This document shows positions 55,161-61,778 of a DNA stretch of 64,000 nt, piece by piece. The position numbers and the translations under genes were made by a program. The first letter of the stretch is position 1; every line of letters begins with the position of its first letter. Origin of the DNA: UBA8752 sp049610565 (GTDB lineage Bacteria > Bacteroidota > Bacteroidia > Flavobacteriales_D > Sanyastnellaceae); assembly GCA_049610565.1 (NCBI GenBank), contig JBMYZR010000007.1:3245-67244 (forward strand), written 5' to 3'. The notes under the pieces are model-generated. The model did not search any database. It was not told where the DNA came from and saw only the letters and a program-made list of their open reading frames with translations.

Positions 55161-56165
55161 TTACCAGTTCAACAGCCAGCCAAAAACGAGGGGCGCCACG
55201 ATCGTGGCATCGGATTCAATGACGAATCGTGGGGTGTCCACGCCGAGTTTGCCCCAGGTGATCTTTTCATTGGGCACGGCGCCGGAGTAGCTGCCATAAC
55301 TCGTGGTGCTGTCGGAGATCTGACAGAAATAAGACCACAATGGAACCTCTTCCCGTCCCATGTCCTGGTGCAACATTGGCACGACGCAAATCGGGAAGTC
55401 GCCTGCAATGCCCCCCCCGATCTGGAAGAAGCCGACGCCTTGGCCGGTTTCCCCAGTCGTTCGTGTGTACCAATCGGCCAGCCACATCATGTATTCAATG
55501 CCGCTTTTCACCGTGGATGGAGAGCTGTCCCCTTCCAGGCAATGTGCCGCGAAAATGTTGCCGAGCGTGCTGTCCTCCCATCCTGGACAGACGATGGGAA
55601 CACCACACTCTGCGGCCGCGAGCACCCAACTGTCCGCGGGGTCAATCTGGTAGTCGTCCACCAAACTGCCGTTGAGCAACGCCTCGTAGAAGTACTCGTG
55701 CGGAAAGCGCCGGACGCCTTGACGACCATCCTCCACCCACAAATCCACCATCACCCCTTCCAGTTTGCGGAACGCCTCCTCCTCCGGGATGCAGGTGTCG
55801 GTGACCCGATTGAGCCCGCGTGCGAGCAAGGCTTCTTCCTCTTTTGGGGAGAGGTCGCGGTAATTCGGAACGCGCTCATAATGGTCGTGGGCGACCAGGT
55901 TCATCACGTCCTCCTCGAGGTTGGCCCCGGTGCAACTGATGATGTGCACCTTGTCTTGGCGGATCATCTCGGCCAAGCTCTTTCCGAGTTCTGCCGTGCT
56001 CATGGCGCCTGCCAACGTGACCATCATGCGTCCACCGGCATCGAGGACCGCCTCATACCCTTTTGCCGCCTCCGCGATCACGGCGGCATTGAAGTGGCGG
56101 TAGTGGCGCTCCGAGAATCGGCGCAGGAAACCGTCCGGGGACGGAGTGTCGGGAAAGGGATTCAT
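55161..56165 (-). CDS. speY: Deoxyhypusine-synthase-like protein, probable homospermidine synthase
   Basis: A 334-residue member of the deoxyhypusine synthase (DHS) family. Family blocks include GGRMMVTLAGAMSTAELGK (in part), the NAD-site SCTGANLEEDVMNLVAH region and CPGWEDSTLGNIF. Bacteria lack the hypusine target eIF5A. The segment that in eukaryotic and archaeal DHS carries the catalytic Lys (GGGxxKH) reads GGGIAGDFPI here, with no Lys. DHS-like SpeY of the cyanobacterium Anabaena makes homospermidine and is linked with speA and speB; the same gene set here supports that role by inference. The ATG at 56165 overlaps the speB stop by four bases. Confidence 0.85.
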   Translation of the reverse strand: MNPFPDTPSPDGFLRRFSERHYRHFNAAVIAEAAKGYEAVLDAGGRMMVTLAGAMSTAELGKSLAEMIRQDKVHIISCTGANLEEDVMNLVAHDHYERVPNYRDLSPKEEEALLARGLNRVTDTCIPEEEAFRKLEGVMVDLWVEDGRQGVRRFPHEYFYEALLNGSLVDDYQIDPADSWVLAAAECGVPIVCPGWEDSTLGNIFAAHCLEGDSSPSTVKSGIEYMMWLADWYTRTTGETGQGVGFFQIGGGIAGDFPICVVPMLHQDMGREEVPLWSYFCQISDSTTSYGSYSGAVPNEKITWGKLGVDTPRFVIESDATIVAPLVFGWLLNW

Positions 56166-57091
56166 GGCAGGGGAAGGGGTTCGGGATTCAATGCGTAGGT
56201 CAGCATCTTGTGCAGGAGCTTGGCCGCGGTGAAGGCACTCGGACTGTTCGAGGTGCGCGGCGCCAACTCGACGACATCCATGCCGACAATGGGGTGCCGC
56301 ATGGCGGCCTCCCGAATGAGGCCGGTGACCTGATACCAATTCAGTCCACCCGGCTCAGGGGTCCCGGTGTCCGGCAAATGGGCGGGGTCGAAGACATCGA
56401 GGTCAACGGTGATGTACACGGGCGTCCCGGCCGGGCCCAGCGCCTCCACGGCCGCCTCCATCCATTGGGTGTCCGACTCGTGGTGACACCGCGCGGCATG
56501 GAACACCCGGCCGGTCTGCTCAAAGGTGCGCTCCTCGGCCTCCGTGCTCCGGATGCCCACCTGAACCAGGGACAGGTTCCGGCTGGCCCAATGCAAGGCA
56601 CAGGCGTGATTGCAGGTCGATCCGTGAAATTCCGGTCGCAGGTCGCTGTGGGCGTCCAACTGAAGGACAGCGAGGCCCGCATGGCGATCCGAAGTGGCTT
56701 GAATCGCCCCGATGCTCACGCTGTGCTCACCACCAACGAGGACAGGAAGTGCGCCTGTATCAAGGATGCCCGACACGGACTCGCGTACGCGCCTTGTCAT
56801 CTCCTCTGGAGACAGCCCAATGGCGCCAGATGCCGGCAACACATCTTGAGGCGCCGCCACGAGAATGCCCTCGCGGTGCACTTCGCTTCCCGTCTCGATG
56901 TCGAAGAGCTCCATGTTCTCCAGCGCCTCGAACAGGGCCTCAGGGCCGCGGTCGGCGCCTTTGCCCCAGGTGCTCGTTCCGTCATAGGGCACGGGCAGGA
57001 TCACCGCTTTCGGGCGTTCAGAATCCACGGTCTCGCCGGCATAGGGCCGGTCGCCCGGCCAATTCCAGTTTGGCATGTCGTTGCTGGTCAT
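56162..57091 (-). CDS. speB: Agmatinase
   Basis: Splits agmatine to putrescine and urea. The 309-residue ureohydrolase has the manganese-binding motifs GGEHSV, DAHSDLR and DLDVFDP, and the conserved GMDVVELAP. Context favours agmatinase over arginase: it lies between arginine decarboxylase (its ATG overlaps the speA stop by four bases) and the DHS-like gene. Confidence 0.93.
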   Translation of the reverse strand: MTSNDMPNWNWPGDRPYAGETVDSERPKAVILPVPYDGTSTWGKGADRGPEALFEALENMELFDIETGSEVHREGILVAAPQDVLPASGAIGLSPEEMTRRVRESVSGILDTGALPVLVGGEHSVSIGAIQATSDRHAGLAVLQLDAHSDLRPEFHGSTCNHACALHWASRNLSLVQVGIRSTEAEERTFEQTGRVFHAARCHHESDTQWMEAAVEALGPAGTPVYITVDLDVFDPAHLPDTGTPEPGGLNWYQVTGLIREAAMRHPIVGMDVVELAPRTSNSPSAFTAAKLLHKMLTYALNPEPLPLP

Positions 57092-58590
57092 TGTCGGTTG
57101 CGCAATTCGGGACGGAAACGGACGGACGCAGCCCCGGAAGCAGCCATGGCCCTCCGCTTCGGAATGTCCCCGACGACCTGGCCCGGATCCCGTGTGCCCC
57201 CGTATCCGAGGGTCTGCAGCACGTGGTCGGACTGCTGTTCCTCGGCAAACGTCACAGCGGTCAGCCGGCCCTCATCGTCCCGGTCCAACAGGATGTGGCG
57301 CGGGCCCGGAATGAGGCAATGGTGGACGCCACCATGCCCGCCGATGTTGTCCTGATAGGCCCCGGTGTTGAGGAAGGCCAGGTACAACGGCTCCTCCTTG
57401 CAGAATCGGGGCAGGTAAATGGCGTTCAGGTGCTGCTCCGAGTTGTAGTAGTCGTCACTGTCGCAGGTCAGGCCACCGAGGAAGACGCGCTCGTATTCAT
57501 CCTCCCACCGGTTCACCGGCAACATCATGAATCGCTTGTTGATCGCCCACGTGTCGGGCAGGGTCGTCATGAAACTCGAGTCAATCAGGTTCCAGCGCTC
57601 CCGGTCATTCTGCTGTTTCTGGTACAACACCTTGTACAGCATGCCGCCGGCCTCGCCAATGGTGAATGACCCGAATTCGGTGTAGATGTCCGGAACCGGA
57701 ACCCCGTGCTCCGCGCAGTGCACCTGAATTTGCTCCAGGATGGCCTCGATCATGTAGCCGTAGTCATAATCGAAGGCGAGCGAGTTCTTGATGGGCAAGC
57801 CCCCGCCGATGTTGAGGGCGGTGAGGGCGGGGTTGACCTTGCGGATGGCACAGTACACATTGAGCGCCTTGCGCAGCTCGTTCCAATAGTAGGCCGTGTC
57901 GCGGATGCCCGTGTTGACGAAGAAGTGCAACATGCGCAGGGTGAACTTCGGGTGGTCCGCCAACCGGTTCGTATAGAAATTCCGGATTTGCTTGTAGCCC
58001 ATCCCGAGCCGAGACGTGTAGAACTCGAATTTGGGCTCCTCCTCGGAAGCAATGCGCAAACCCACCTCGATGGGGCCGTCGAGGGCCGCGTCCAGCGCGT
58101 CGAACTCCAACTCGTTGTCAAGGACAGGCAGGATGCCCGCAAAACCCTCGCGGTGAAGGTCGGCGATCCTGTCCACATAGGCTTCCGTCTTGAAGCCATT
58201 GCACACAATGCGGTCGGTCCTCAGCAGATGCCCGTCGGCCTCCAGGGAGCGAACGATGTCGAGATCAAAGGCACTGCTGGTCTCCAGGTGTGCGCCGTGT
58301 CGAAGGACCTGTTCGGTCACATGCCGGAAGTGCGCACTCTTGGTCACATAGCAGTAGTGGTACTGACCGGCGTAGTCCAGCTTGTCCATGGCCGCGGAGA
58401 ACCAACTCCGGGCCAGCCGGATCTTGTCCCCGATGACCGGGAGATAGGTGAAGCGCAAAGGCGTTCCGAACCGCTCGATGAGGTCCATCAAGTCGATGTC
58501 GTGAACGTGGAGGTGGCCGCCCTGCAGGTCGAATTCGGGCTGGGGCCAATCGAAGGTTTGCTCGATGAGATCGAGATACCGGGTCTTCAT
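57088..58590 (-). CDS. speA: Biosynthetic arginine decarboxylase, short type
   Basis: PLP enzyme turning arginine into agmatine. The 500-residue protein has the fold III PLP Lys in YCYVTKSAHF, the phosphate-binding region NIGGGLPIKNS, TEFGSF, and the dimer-site Cys-Asp in GGLTCDSDDYY. It is shorter than the 630-660 residue Escherichia coli SpeA but matches the Bacteroidota form. It opens the speA-speB-speY-like operon. The 170-base leader holds a short open frame and a terminator-like hairpin (separate entries). The ATG at 58590 follows a pyrimidine-rich stretch and no Shine-Dalgarno. Confidence 0.93.
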   Translation of the reverse strand: MKTRYLDLIEQTFDWPQPEFDLQGGHLHVHDIDLMDLIERFGTPLRFTYLPVIGDKIRLARSWFSAAMDKLDYAGQYHYCYVTKSAHFRHVTEQVLRHGAHLETSSAFDLDIVRSLEADGHLLRTDRIVCNGFKTEAYVDRIADLHREGFAGILPVLDNELEFDALDAALDGPIEVGLRIASEEEPKFEFYTSRLGMGYKQIRNFYTNRLADHPKFTLRMLHFFVNTGIRDTAYYWNELRKALNVYCAIRKVNPALTALNIGGGLPIKNSLAFDYDYGYMIEAILEQIQVHCAEHGVPVPDIYTEFGSFTIGEAGGMLYKVLYQKQQNDRERWNLIDSSFMTTLPDTWAINKRFMMLPVNRWEDEYERVFLGGLTCDSDDYYNSEQHLNAIYLPRFCKEEPLYLAFLNTGAYQDNIGGHGGVHHCLIPGPRHILLDRDDEGRLTAVTFAEEQQSDHVLQTLGYGGTRDPGQVVGDIPKRRAMAASGAASVRFRPELRNRQ

Positions 58591-58607
58591 GAATGGAGAA
58601 AAGGGGG

Positions 58608-58648
58608 GAGAAGAAAAGGGGATGAGCCGGGCGGGGGCACCTCATCCC
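58608..58648 (-). terminator. Terminator-like hairpin in the speA leader (possible attenuator)
   Basis: On the minus strand GGGATGAG (58648-58641) and CTCATCCC (58626-58619) form a perfect 8-bp stem with a 14-base GC-rich loop, followed by CTTTTCTTCT. The hairpin starts 31 bases after the leader frame's stop and ends 28 bases before the speA ATG. A second copy of GGGATG lies 15 bases upstream of the first arm and could compete for the same partner. Attenuation is inferred. Confidence 0.5.
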
Positions 58649-58678
58649 GAGGGCCATCCCGCAGCATTCACCCGCGGC

Positions 58679-58750
58679 TCAGAGCCGAATCTGCTTCCAC
58701 CGGGCCTTCAGGGCCGGTTTGATTCTCCAATCGAAGACGTGAGAAGTCAT
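58679..58750 (-). CDS. Putative 23-residue leader peptide upstream of speA
   Basis: An ATG-to-TGA frame coding for MTSHVFDWRIKPALKAR followed by WKQIRL. It begins about 17 bases after a candidate -7 box and lies wholly in the speA leader. The peptide is basic: three Arg (one AGA, two CGG) and three Lys. Its stop is 31 bases ahead of the hairpin. A role in sensing arginine or polyamine through translation would resemble other amino-acid and polyamine leaders, but this is inference; a chance frame of this size is possible. Confidence 0.5.
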   Translation of the reverse strand: MTSHVFDWRIKPALKARWKQIRL

Positions 58751-58766
58751 GTGTTCTTCTTCACAG

Positions 58767-58774
58767 CAAGAATA
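58767..58774 (-). promoter_or_regulatory. Candidate -7 box for the polyamine operon
   Basis: TATTCTTG on the minus strand matches 7 of 8 positions of TAnnTTTG. It would start transcription about 10 bases before the leader frame and about 170 bases before speA. Confidence 0.4.
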
Positions 58775-58827
58775 GGCGTTCCTGAAAACCGTCCGGTCAC
58801 AATCACAAAAAAATGGCACCACCCTCT

Positions 58828-59766
58828 TCAGCGCCAATGGCTCAGGTCACGACGTATCGCCGCCTCCGTGGCTTGGATATCCGCTTCAAAAAGGGGAAGC
58901 AAGGCGGTGCGGTCGCCTTCGCTCAAAGGGGGCAGGCCGTCCCGCGTGTACCAGCGTCGGCCCACGGCGCGCTTAACAGGTCCGGGCAACCAACGGCCGG
59001 CAACCGCCTTGAGACCGGTGGAGGTCAGCCAGGCATTGAGGCCCTCCCAACGCGCCAGGCCCGCCGGATTTCCCGCCTTCGCCTCCACGTCGGGAATGGC
59101 GTTCTCCACCCCCAGCCAAGCCGCGAGGTCCGTCCAGGTCTCCGGTCGGTTCAGGTCCTCATTGAGCAACACCTTGACCTGACCCTGGGGAAAGCGGTCC
59201 ATCCACCGGCGCAATCCCTCGGCGTACAAACCGGCTTCCACGAACAGCTCACTGCGTCCCCAACTCGGGTCGGGATGGGCCTGGTCCTGTTTCACCGCGT
59301 CGAGCAGACCCGCCGTCGTGAAGCCGTACTTCCGGGCCATCAACCAATGCGAATGCAACCTCTCCACCGGATTCCGCAACACGCAGAGGATGCGAGCCTC
59401 CGGGTACGCCTCTGCCACATGGGATGCGGCCTCCTTTGACCAGAGATAGCTCGTGCTGCACTCACCCACGACCGCGTGCTCAGGCCGCACCGCGTCGAAC
59501 AGAAGGCGGTATTGCTCCCGGTCGTGCACGAAGCCGATTTGCCTGGGGCGCAAAGGCCGGTCCGCCAGATATCCCTTGAGGTCGGCGGGGACATTGGAGC
59601 GGAATGCCGGGCTGAACCGGGCCGGGTCGATGTCCGTGGCGAAGTGATTCGGCTCCTTGAGCGGGCTCAGGTATACCTGAGGGTGCCGGGACAACCGGGC
59701 GTGCACATGGGTGGTGCCCGCCTTGGGTGCGCCGATCAGGAAGAAGTTCAGCTTCGTCTCCACCAT
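58828..59766 (-). CDS. Sulfotransferase-domain protein
   Basis: A 312-residue PAPS-dependent sulfotransferase. The 5'-phosphosulfate loop is IGAPKAGTTHVHARLSRHP near the start, and the 3'-phosphate site VLRNPVERLHSHW is around residue 125. CSTSYLWS and KEPNHFA also match heparan-sulfate-type members. It probably sulfates a surface glycan. Its ATG lies 19 bases inside the end of the flippase gene, which supports a shared role in making a sulfated polysaccharide. No signal peptide, so it acts on the cytoplasmic side. Confidence 0.88.
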   Translation of the reverse strand: MVETKLNFFLIGAPKAGTTHVHARLSRHPQVYLSPLKEPNHFATDIDPARFSPAFRSNVPADLKGYLADRPLRPRQIGFVHDREQYRLLFDAVRPEHAVVGECSTSYLWSKEAASHVAEAYPEARILCVLRNPVERLHSHWLMARKYGFTTAGLLDAVKQDQAHPDPSWGRSELFVEAGLYAEGLRRWMDRFPQGQVKVLLNEDLNRPETWTDLAAWLGVENAIPDVEAKAGNPAGLARWEGLNAWLTSTGLKAVAGRWLPGPVKRAVGRRWYTRDGLPPLSEGDRTALLPLFEADIQATEAAIRRDLSHWR

Positions 59767-61049
59767 CCGTTCGCCAAAGAAACCATCCAGAACCCGTGCA
59801 CGCGTCGAACCCAGAGCAAGCCGACCCCGTTCCAGACCGCCATGCCGATTGCGGCGGACAGCGCCGCGCCGATCAGGCCATGGTCCGGAACCAGCATGAC
59901 ACCGAGCACCACCTGAACGGCGGCGGACAACGCCAGGATGAGCAGTCCCGCCCGCTCGCCGCCGGTCATGTTGAGCAGGTACATCACCGGGCCGGACAGG
60001 GCGTTGAGGGCCTGGGCCGCAGCCAGGATGCCCAGCGCCGTGACCGCCTCTGCGCTGGCAAAGGCCGGACCCCAGAACGACAGCAACCAGGGGCCCAATG
60101 CGAGGAGGAACAGCAGGCCGGGCACAGCAACGGCCGTGTTGAGCCAGCCGATGCGGTGAACGGTGCGCCGCAAACCCGCGCGGTCCCCGGCGGCATGCAG
60201 GGCACCGAATGTGGGGGCGCCCAGCGCATTGACCGCAAACTGGGTGAAGGTCAGCAGGGCGGCCAGTCGGAACGCCGCGCGGTAATGGGCCACATCGGTC
60301 TCCGTCAACCAGGCGGACAGCATGGCCGTGTCGGCCCAGGACAGCACGAGGTGAAGCACACTGCCGATCCAGATGGGCAAGGCCAGACGGCTCATCCCCA
60401 CCACTGGCTCCGGTTCGGACAGGGGGCCGGTCCGGAATCGATGGCGAAACCACCAGCCAGCAGCCACCAAGGCCACCAAGGCCATGCCGACGGCGGACAT
60501 CACCAGTGCCATCACCGGGTCGTCGACCCCGAAGGCGATCAGGAGGCCCGCCAGCAACATCCACCACCCCGGCTGGAACAGCGCATAGGTGGACACGTGT
60601 CCCGTGCCGCGGAGGCATTCTGCCAACCAACCGATGACCACCCACGCTCCGATGCCCCACCCAATCCACGAGGACGGACTGAGGCCCTGATCGGGGCCGA
60701 ACACCTGTGACCCGGCCAATCCGGCGAGGAGGCCAATGCCCACCATCCCCCCGGTCCACCGTCGAAATGCGGACCGAATCCGCTCGGCCATCCCGTGGGA
60801 AGTCCATGCCCCGAAAGCCTTCACCACGGCGCCTTCCCATCCCCCGCGAAGCACGGTGGCTCCCACGGTGACCCAGAGGATGAACAGCTCAGCCCGGCCC
60901 AATGCGGCATCGCCCAGATTCCGGGCCACCCAGACGGAAAACAGGAAGCCTCCGAGTGCGCCCAGCACCTTGAAGGCCAGCACGACGCCACTCCCGCCCA
61001 GCAGCCTGCGCCAGGATCCGTCAAGTCGGGAAGGGGAGGATGGGATCAC
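59748..61049 (-). CDS. Wzx-like oligosaccharide flippase
   Basis: A membrane protein of about 433 residues with 12-14 hydrophobic helices, as in polysaccharide-exporter (Wzx/MATE-like) proteins: SGVVLAFKVLGALGGFLFSVWVARNLG is the usual N-terminal helix (two parts: SGVVLAFKVLGALGG, FLFSVWVARNLG). It probably flips lipid-linked sugars across the inner membrane. There is no ATG near the start: the GTG at 61049 is chosen, with a TTG at 61067 as alternative. Either start lies within 25 bases of the tRNA-Arg 3' end, leaving no room for a promoter. Confidence 0.85.
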   Translation of the reverse strand: MIPSSPSRLDGSWRRLLGGSGVVLAFKVLGALGGFLFSVWVARNLGDAALGRAELFILWVTVGATVLRGGWEGAVVKAFGAWTSHGMAERIRSAFRRWTGGMVGIGLLAGLAGSQVFGPDQGLSPSSWIGWGIGAWVVIGWLAECLRGTGHVSTYALFQPGWWMLLAGLLIAFGVDDPVMALVMSAVGMALVALVAAGWWFRHRFRTGPLSEPEPVVGMSRLALPIWIGSVLHLVLSWADTAMLSAWLTETDVAHYRAAFRLAALLTFTQFAVNALGAPTFGALHAAGDRAGLRRTVHRIGWLNTAVAVPGLLFLLALGPWLLSFWGPAFASAEAVTALGILAAAQALNALSGPVMYLLNMTGGERAGLLILALSAAVQVVLGVMLVPDHGLIGAALSAAIGMAVWNGVGLLWVRRVHGFWMVSLANGWWRRS

Positions 61050-61071
61050 GCGTGCGGGGTTGGCCAAAGAG

Positions 61072-61146
61072 TGGCAGCCCCGCCAGGAATCGAACCTGGA
61101 TCAAACGTTTAGGAAACGTCTATTCTATCCGTTGAACTACGGGGCC
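61072..61146 (-). tRNA. tRNA-Arg (anticodon CCT)
   Basis: Acceptor GGCCCCG pairs with CGGGGCT (one G-T pair), discriminator G and encoded CCA. The anticodon stem GACGT/ACGTT encloses TTCCTAA, giving CCT, which reads AGG. T arm CCAGG-TTCGATT-CCTGG. The flippase gene follows at once on the same strand. Confidence 0.95.
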
Positions 61147-61152
61147 TCGCGG

Positions 61153-61180
61153 CAAAGAAACAGCGTCCACCCGGAAGCAA
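61153..61180 (-). promoter_or_regulatory. Candidate promoter for tRNA-Arg and the flippase-sulfotransferase genes
   Basis: On the minus strand TTG (61180-61178), a 17-base spacer and TTTCTTTG (7 of 8 to TAnnTTTG) end 6 bases before the tRNA. It sits between the terminator of tRNA-Val(CAC) and tRNA-Arg. Confidence 0.42.
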
Positions 61181-61181
61181 G

Positions 61182-61212
61182 AAAAAGCCCCGACTCCGTG
61201 AAGGAGCGGGGC
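61182..61212 (-). terminator. Intrinsic terminator after tRNA-Val(CAC)
   Basis: Read on the minus strand, GCCCCG-CTCC pairs with GGAG-CGGGGC (one bulged base) around a 5-base loop, followed by TTTTTC. A classic strong terminator, isolating tRNA-Val(CAC) from tRNA-Arg. Confidence 0.92.
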
Positions 61213-61248
61213 CGGGGCCTCGTTGGGGGGAAGGCCCCTTGGGCGGGG

Positions 61249-61323
61249 TGGGCAATACTGGATTCGAACCAGTGACCTTTCGCGTGTGAGGCGAACGCTC
61301 TGAACCAACTGAGCTAATTGCCC
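61249..61323 (-). tRNA. tRNA-Val (anticodon CAC)
   Basis: Acceptor GGGCAAT pairs with ATTGCCC, discriminator A, no encoded CCA. The anticodon stem TTCGC/GCGAA encloses CTCACAC, giving CAC, which reads GUG. It closely resembles tRNA-Val(GAC) at 54779 in the D and T arms. Confidence 0.95.
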
Positions 61324-61335
61324 GAAAAGGGACGG

Positions 61336-61343
61336 CGAAGATA
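61336..61343 (-). promoter_or_regulatory. Candidate -7 box for tRNA-Val(CAC)
   Basis: TATCTTCG on the minus strand, followed by GCCG as in the tRNA-Val(GAC) promoter, ends 12 bases before the tRNA. Confidence 0.45.
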
Positions 61344-61419
61344 CACGTCAACAGGCTCTCTTCCACTTCCCGGACAAACCGGATTGCAGGAGCGACATCG
61401 TCCGCAATGGGTTCACACC

Positions 61420-61451
61420 TTTGATTTTACACTTTATGCTTTGTATATTTG
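61420..61451 (+). promoter_or_regulatory. Canonical Bacteroidota promoter of the dockerin-like small gene
   Basis: TTTG (61420-61423), a 20-base spacer and TATATTTG (61444-61451) match both the -33 and -7 elements exactly, in an AT-rich pocket. This is the best promoter match in the window. Confidence 0.7.
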
Positions 61452-61467
61452 TATTCGTCTACAAATA
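61446..61467. promoter_or_regulatory. Palindrome overlapping the -7 box (possible operator)
   Basis: TATTTGTA (61446-61453) and TACAAATA (61460-61467) are perfect 8-base inverted arms around a 6-base centre. The left arm covers most of the -7 box and the right arm the expected start point, the usual place for a repressor site. It could also form a 5' RNA hairpin. Confidence 0.55.
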
Positions 61468-61504
61468 CGAGCCACTCAACGAAGTGGCTTCAACCTCTTC
61501 CAGC

Positions 61505-61642
61505 ATGACACTCGCTGACCTCCTCAACCTCCTTTCCTTCTTCATGCAGGCCGTGACGAAGGAGAGCATCGCCTACGACCTCAATGGCGACGGCATCATC
61601 ACGACGACCGATTTGATTCTGTTGCTCGGCCAAATGGGCTGA
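61505..61642 (+). CDS. Tiny dockerin/EF-hand-like protein
   Basis: A 45-residue product from the ATG at 61505: a hydrophobic N-terminal helix (LADLLNLLSFFMQAV) and a single EF-hand-like loop YDLNGDGIITTTDLILLLGQ, as at the ends of dockerin-type segments. An upstream in-frame ATG at 61421 lies before the predicted transcription start, so the short form is favoured. It has a strong promoter and a palindrome, lies between tRNA-Val(CAC) and tRNA-Ile2 on the opposite strand, and ends 5 bases from the tRNA. It may be a real small protein or the remnant tail of a larger surface gene. The loop resembles the acidic segment of the secreted protein at 24532. Confidence 0.55.
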   Translation: MTLADLLNLLSFFMQAVTKESIAYDLNGDGIITTTDLILLLGQMG

Positions 61643-61647
61643 GCCCG

Positions 61648-61724
61648 TGGTGCGCCCTGCAGGACTTGAACCCGCGACCCAGGGATTATGAGTCCCCTGC
61701 TCTAACCAACTGAGCTAAGAGCGC
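61648..61724 (-). tRNA. tRNA with anticodon CAT, probably tRNA-Ile2 (lysidine type)
   Basis: Acceptor GCGCTCT pairs with AGGGCGC (one G-T pair), discriminator A and encoded CCA. The anticodon loop CTCATAA gives CAT. The body (AGAGCAGGGGACTCATAATC, then GGTCGC, TTCAAGTCC) resembles tRNA-Ile2 genes of other bacteria, whose C34 is changed to lysidine to read AUA. Elongator tRNA-Met is the alternative. Confidence 0.93.
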
Positions 61725-61748
61725 ATCGCCGCCCATCGGCGGACTGCA

Positions 61749-61756
61749 CGAAAATA
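61749..61756 (-). promoter_or_regulatory. Candidate -7 box for the CAT tRNA
   Basis: TATTTTCG on the minus strand (TAnnTTCG type) ends 24 bases before the tRNA and begins just after the rnr stop codon. Confidence 0.45.
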
Positions 61757-61778
61757 CGCTCCCCACCCGGGTGCCCGG

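Noticed and set aside
55161..56165. DHS-like gene as true deoxyhypusine synthase
   Set aside because: Bacteria lack the eIF5A substrate, the catalytic Lys region is changed, and the gene sits with speA and speB, which points to polyamine synthesis.
61421..61504. Longer start of the dockerin-like small gene (73 residues from 61421)
   Set aside because: This ATG lies within the promoter, upstream of the predicted transcription start; a hydrophobic N-terminus there is probably chance.
61072..61724. tRNA cluster as an integration hotspot with an inserted element
   Set aside because: No integrase, no direct repeat of a tRNA 3' end and no change in base composition beyond one short AT-rich promoter were seen.
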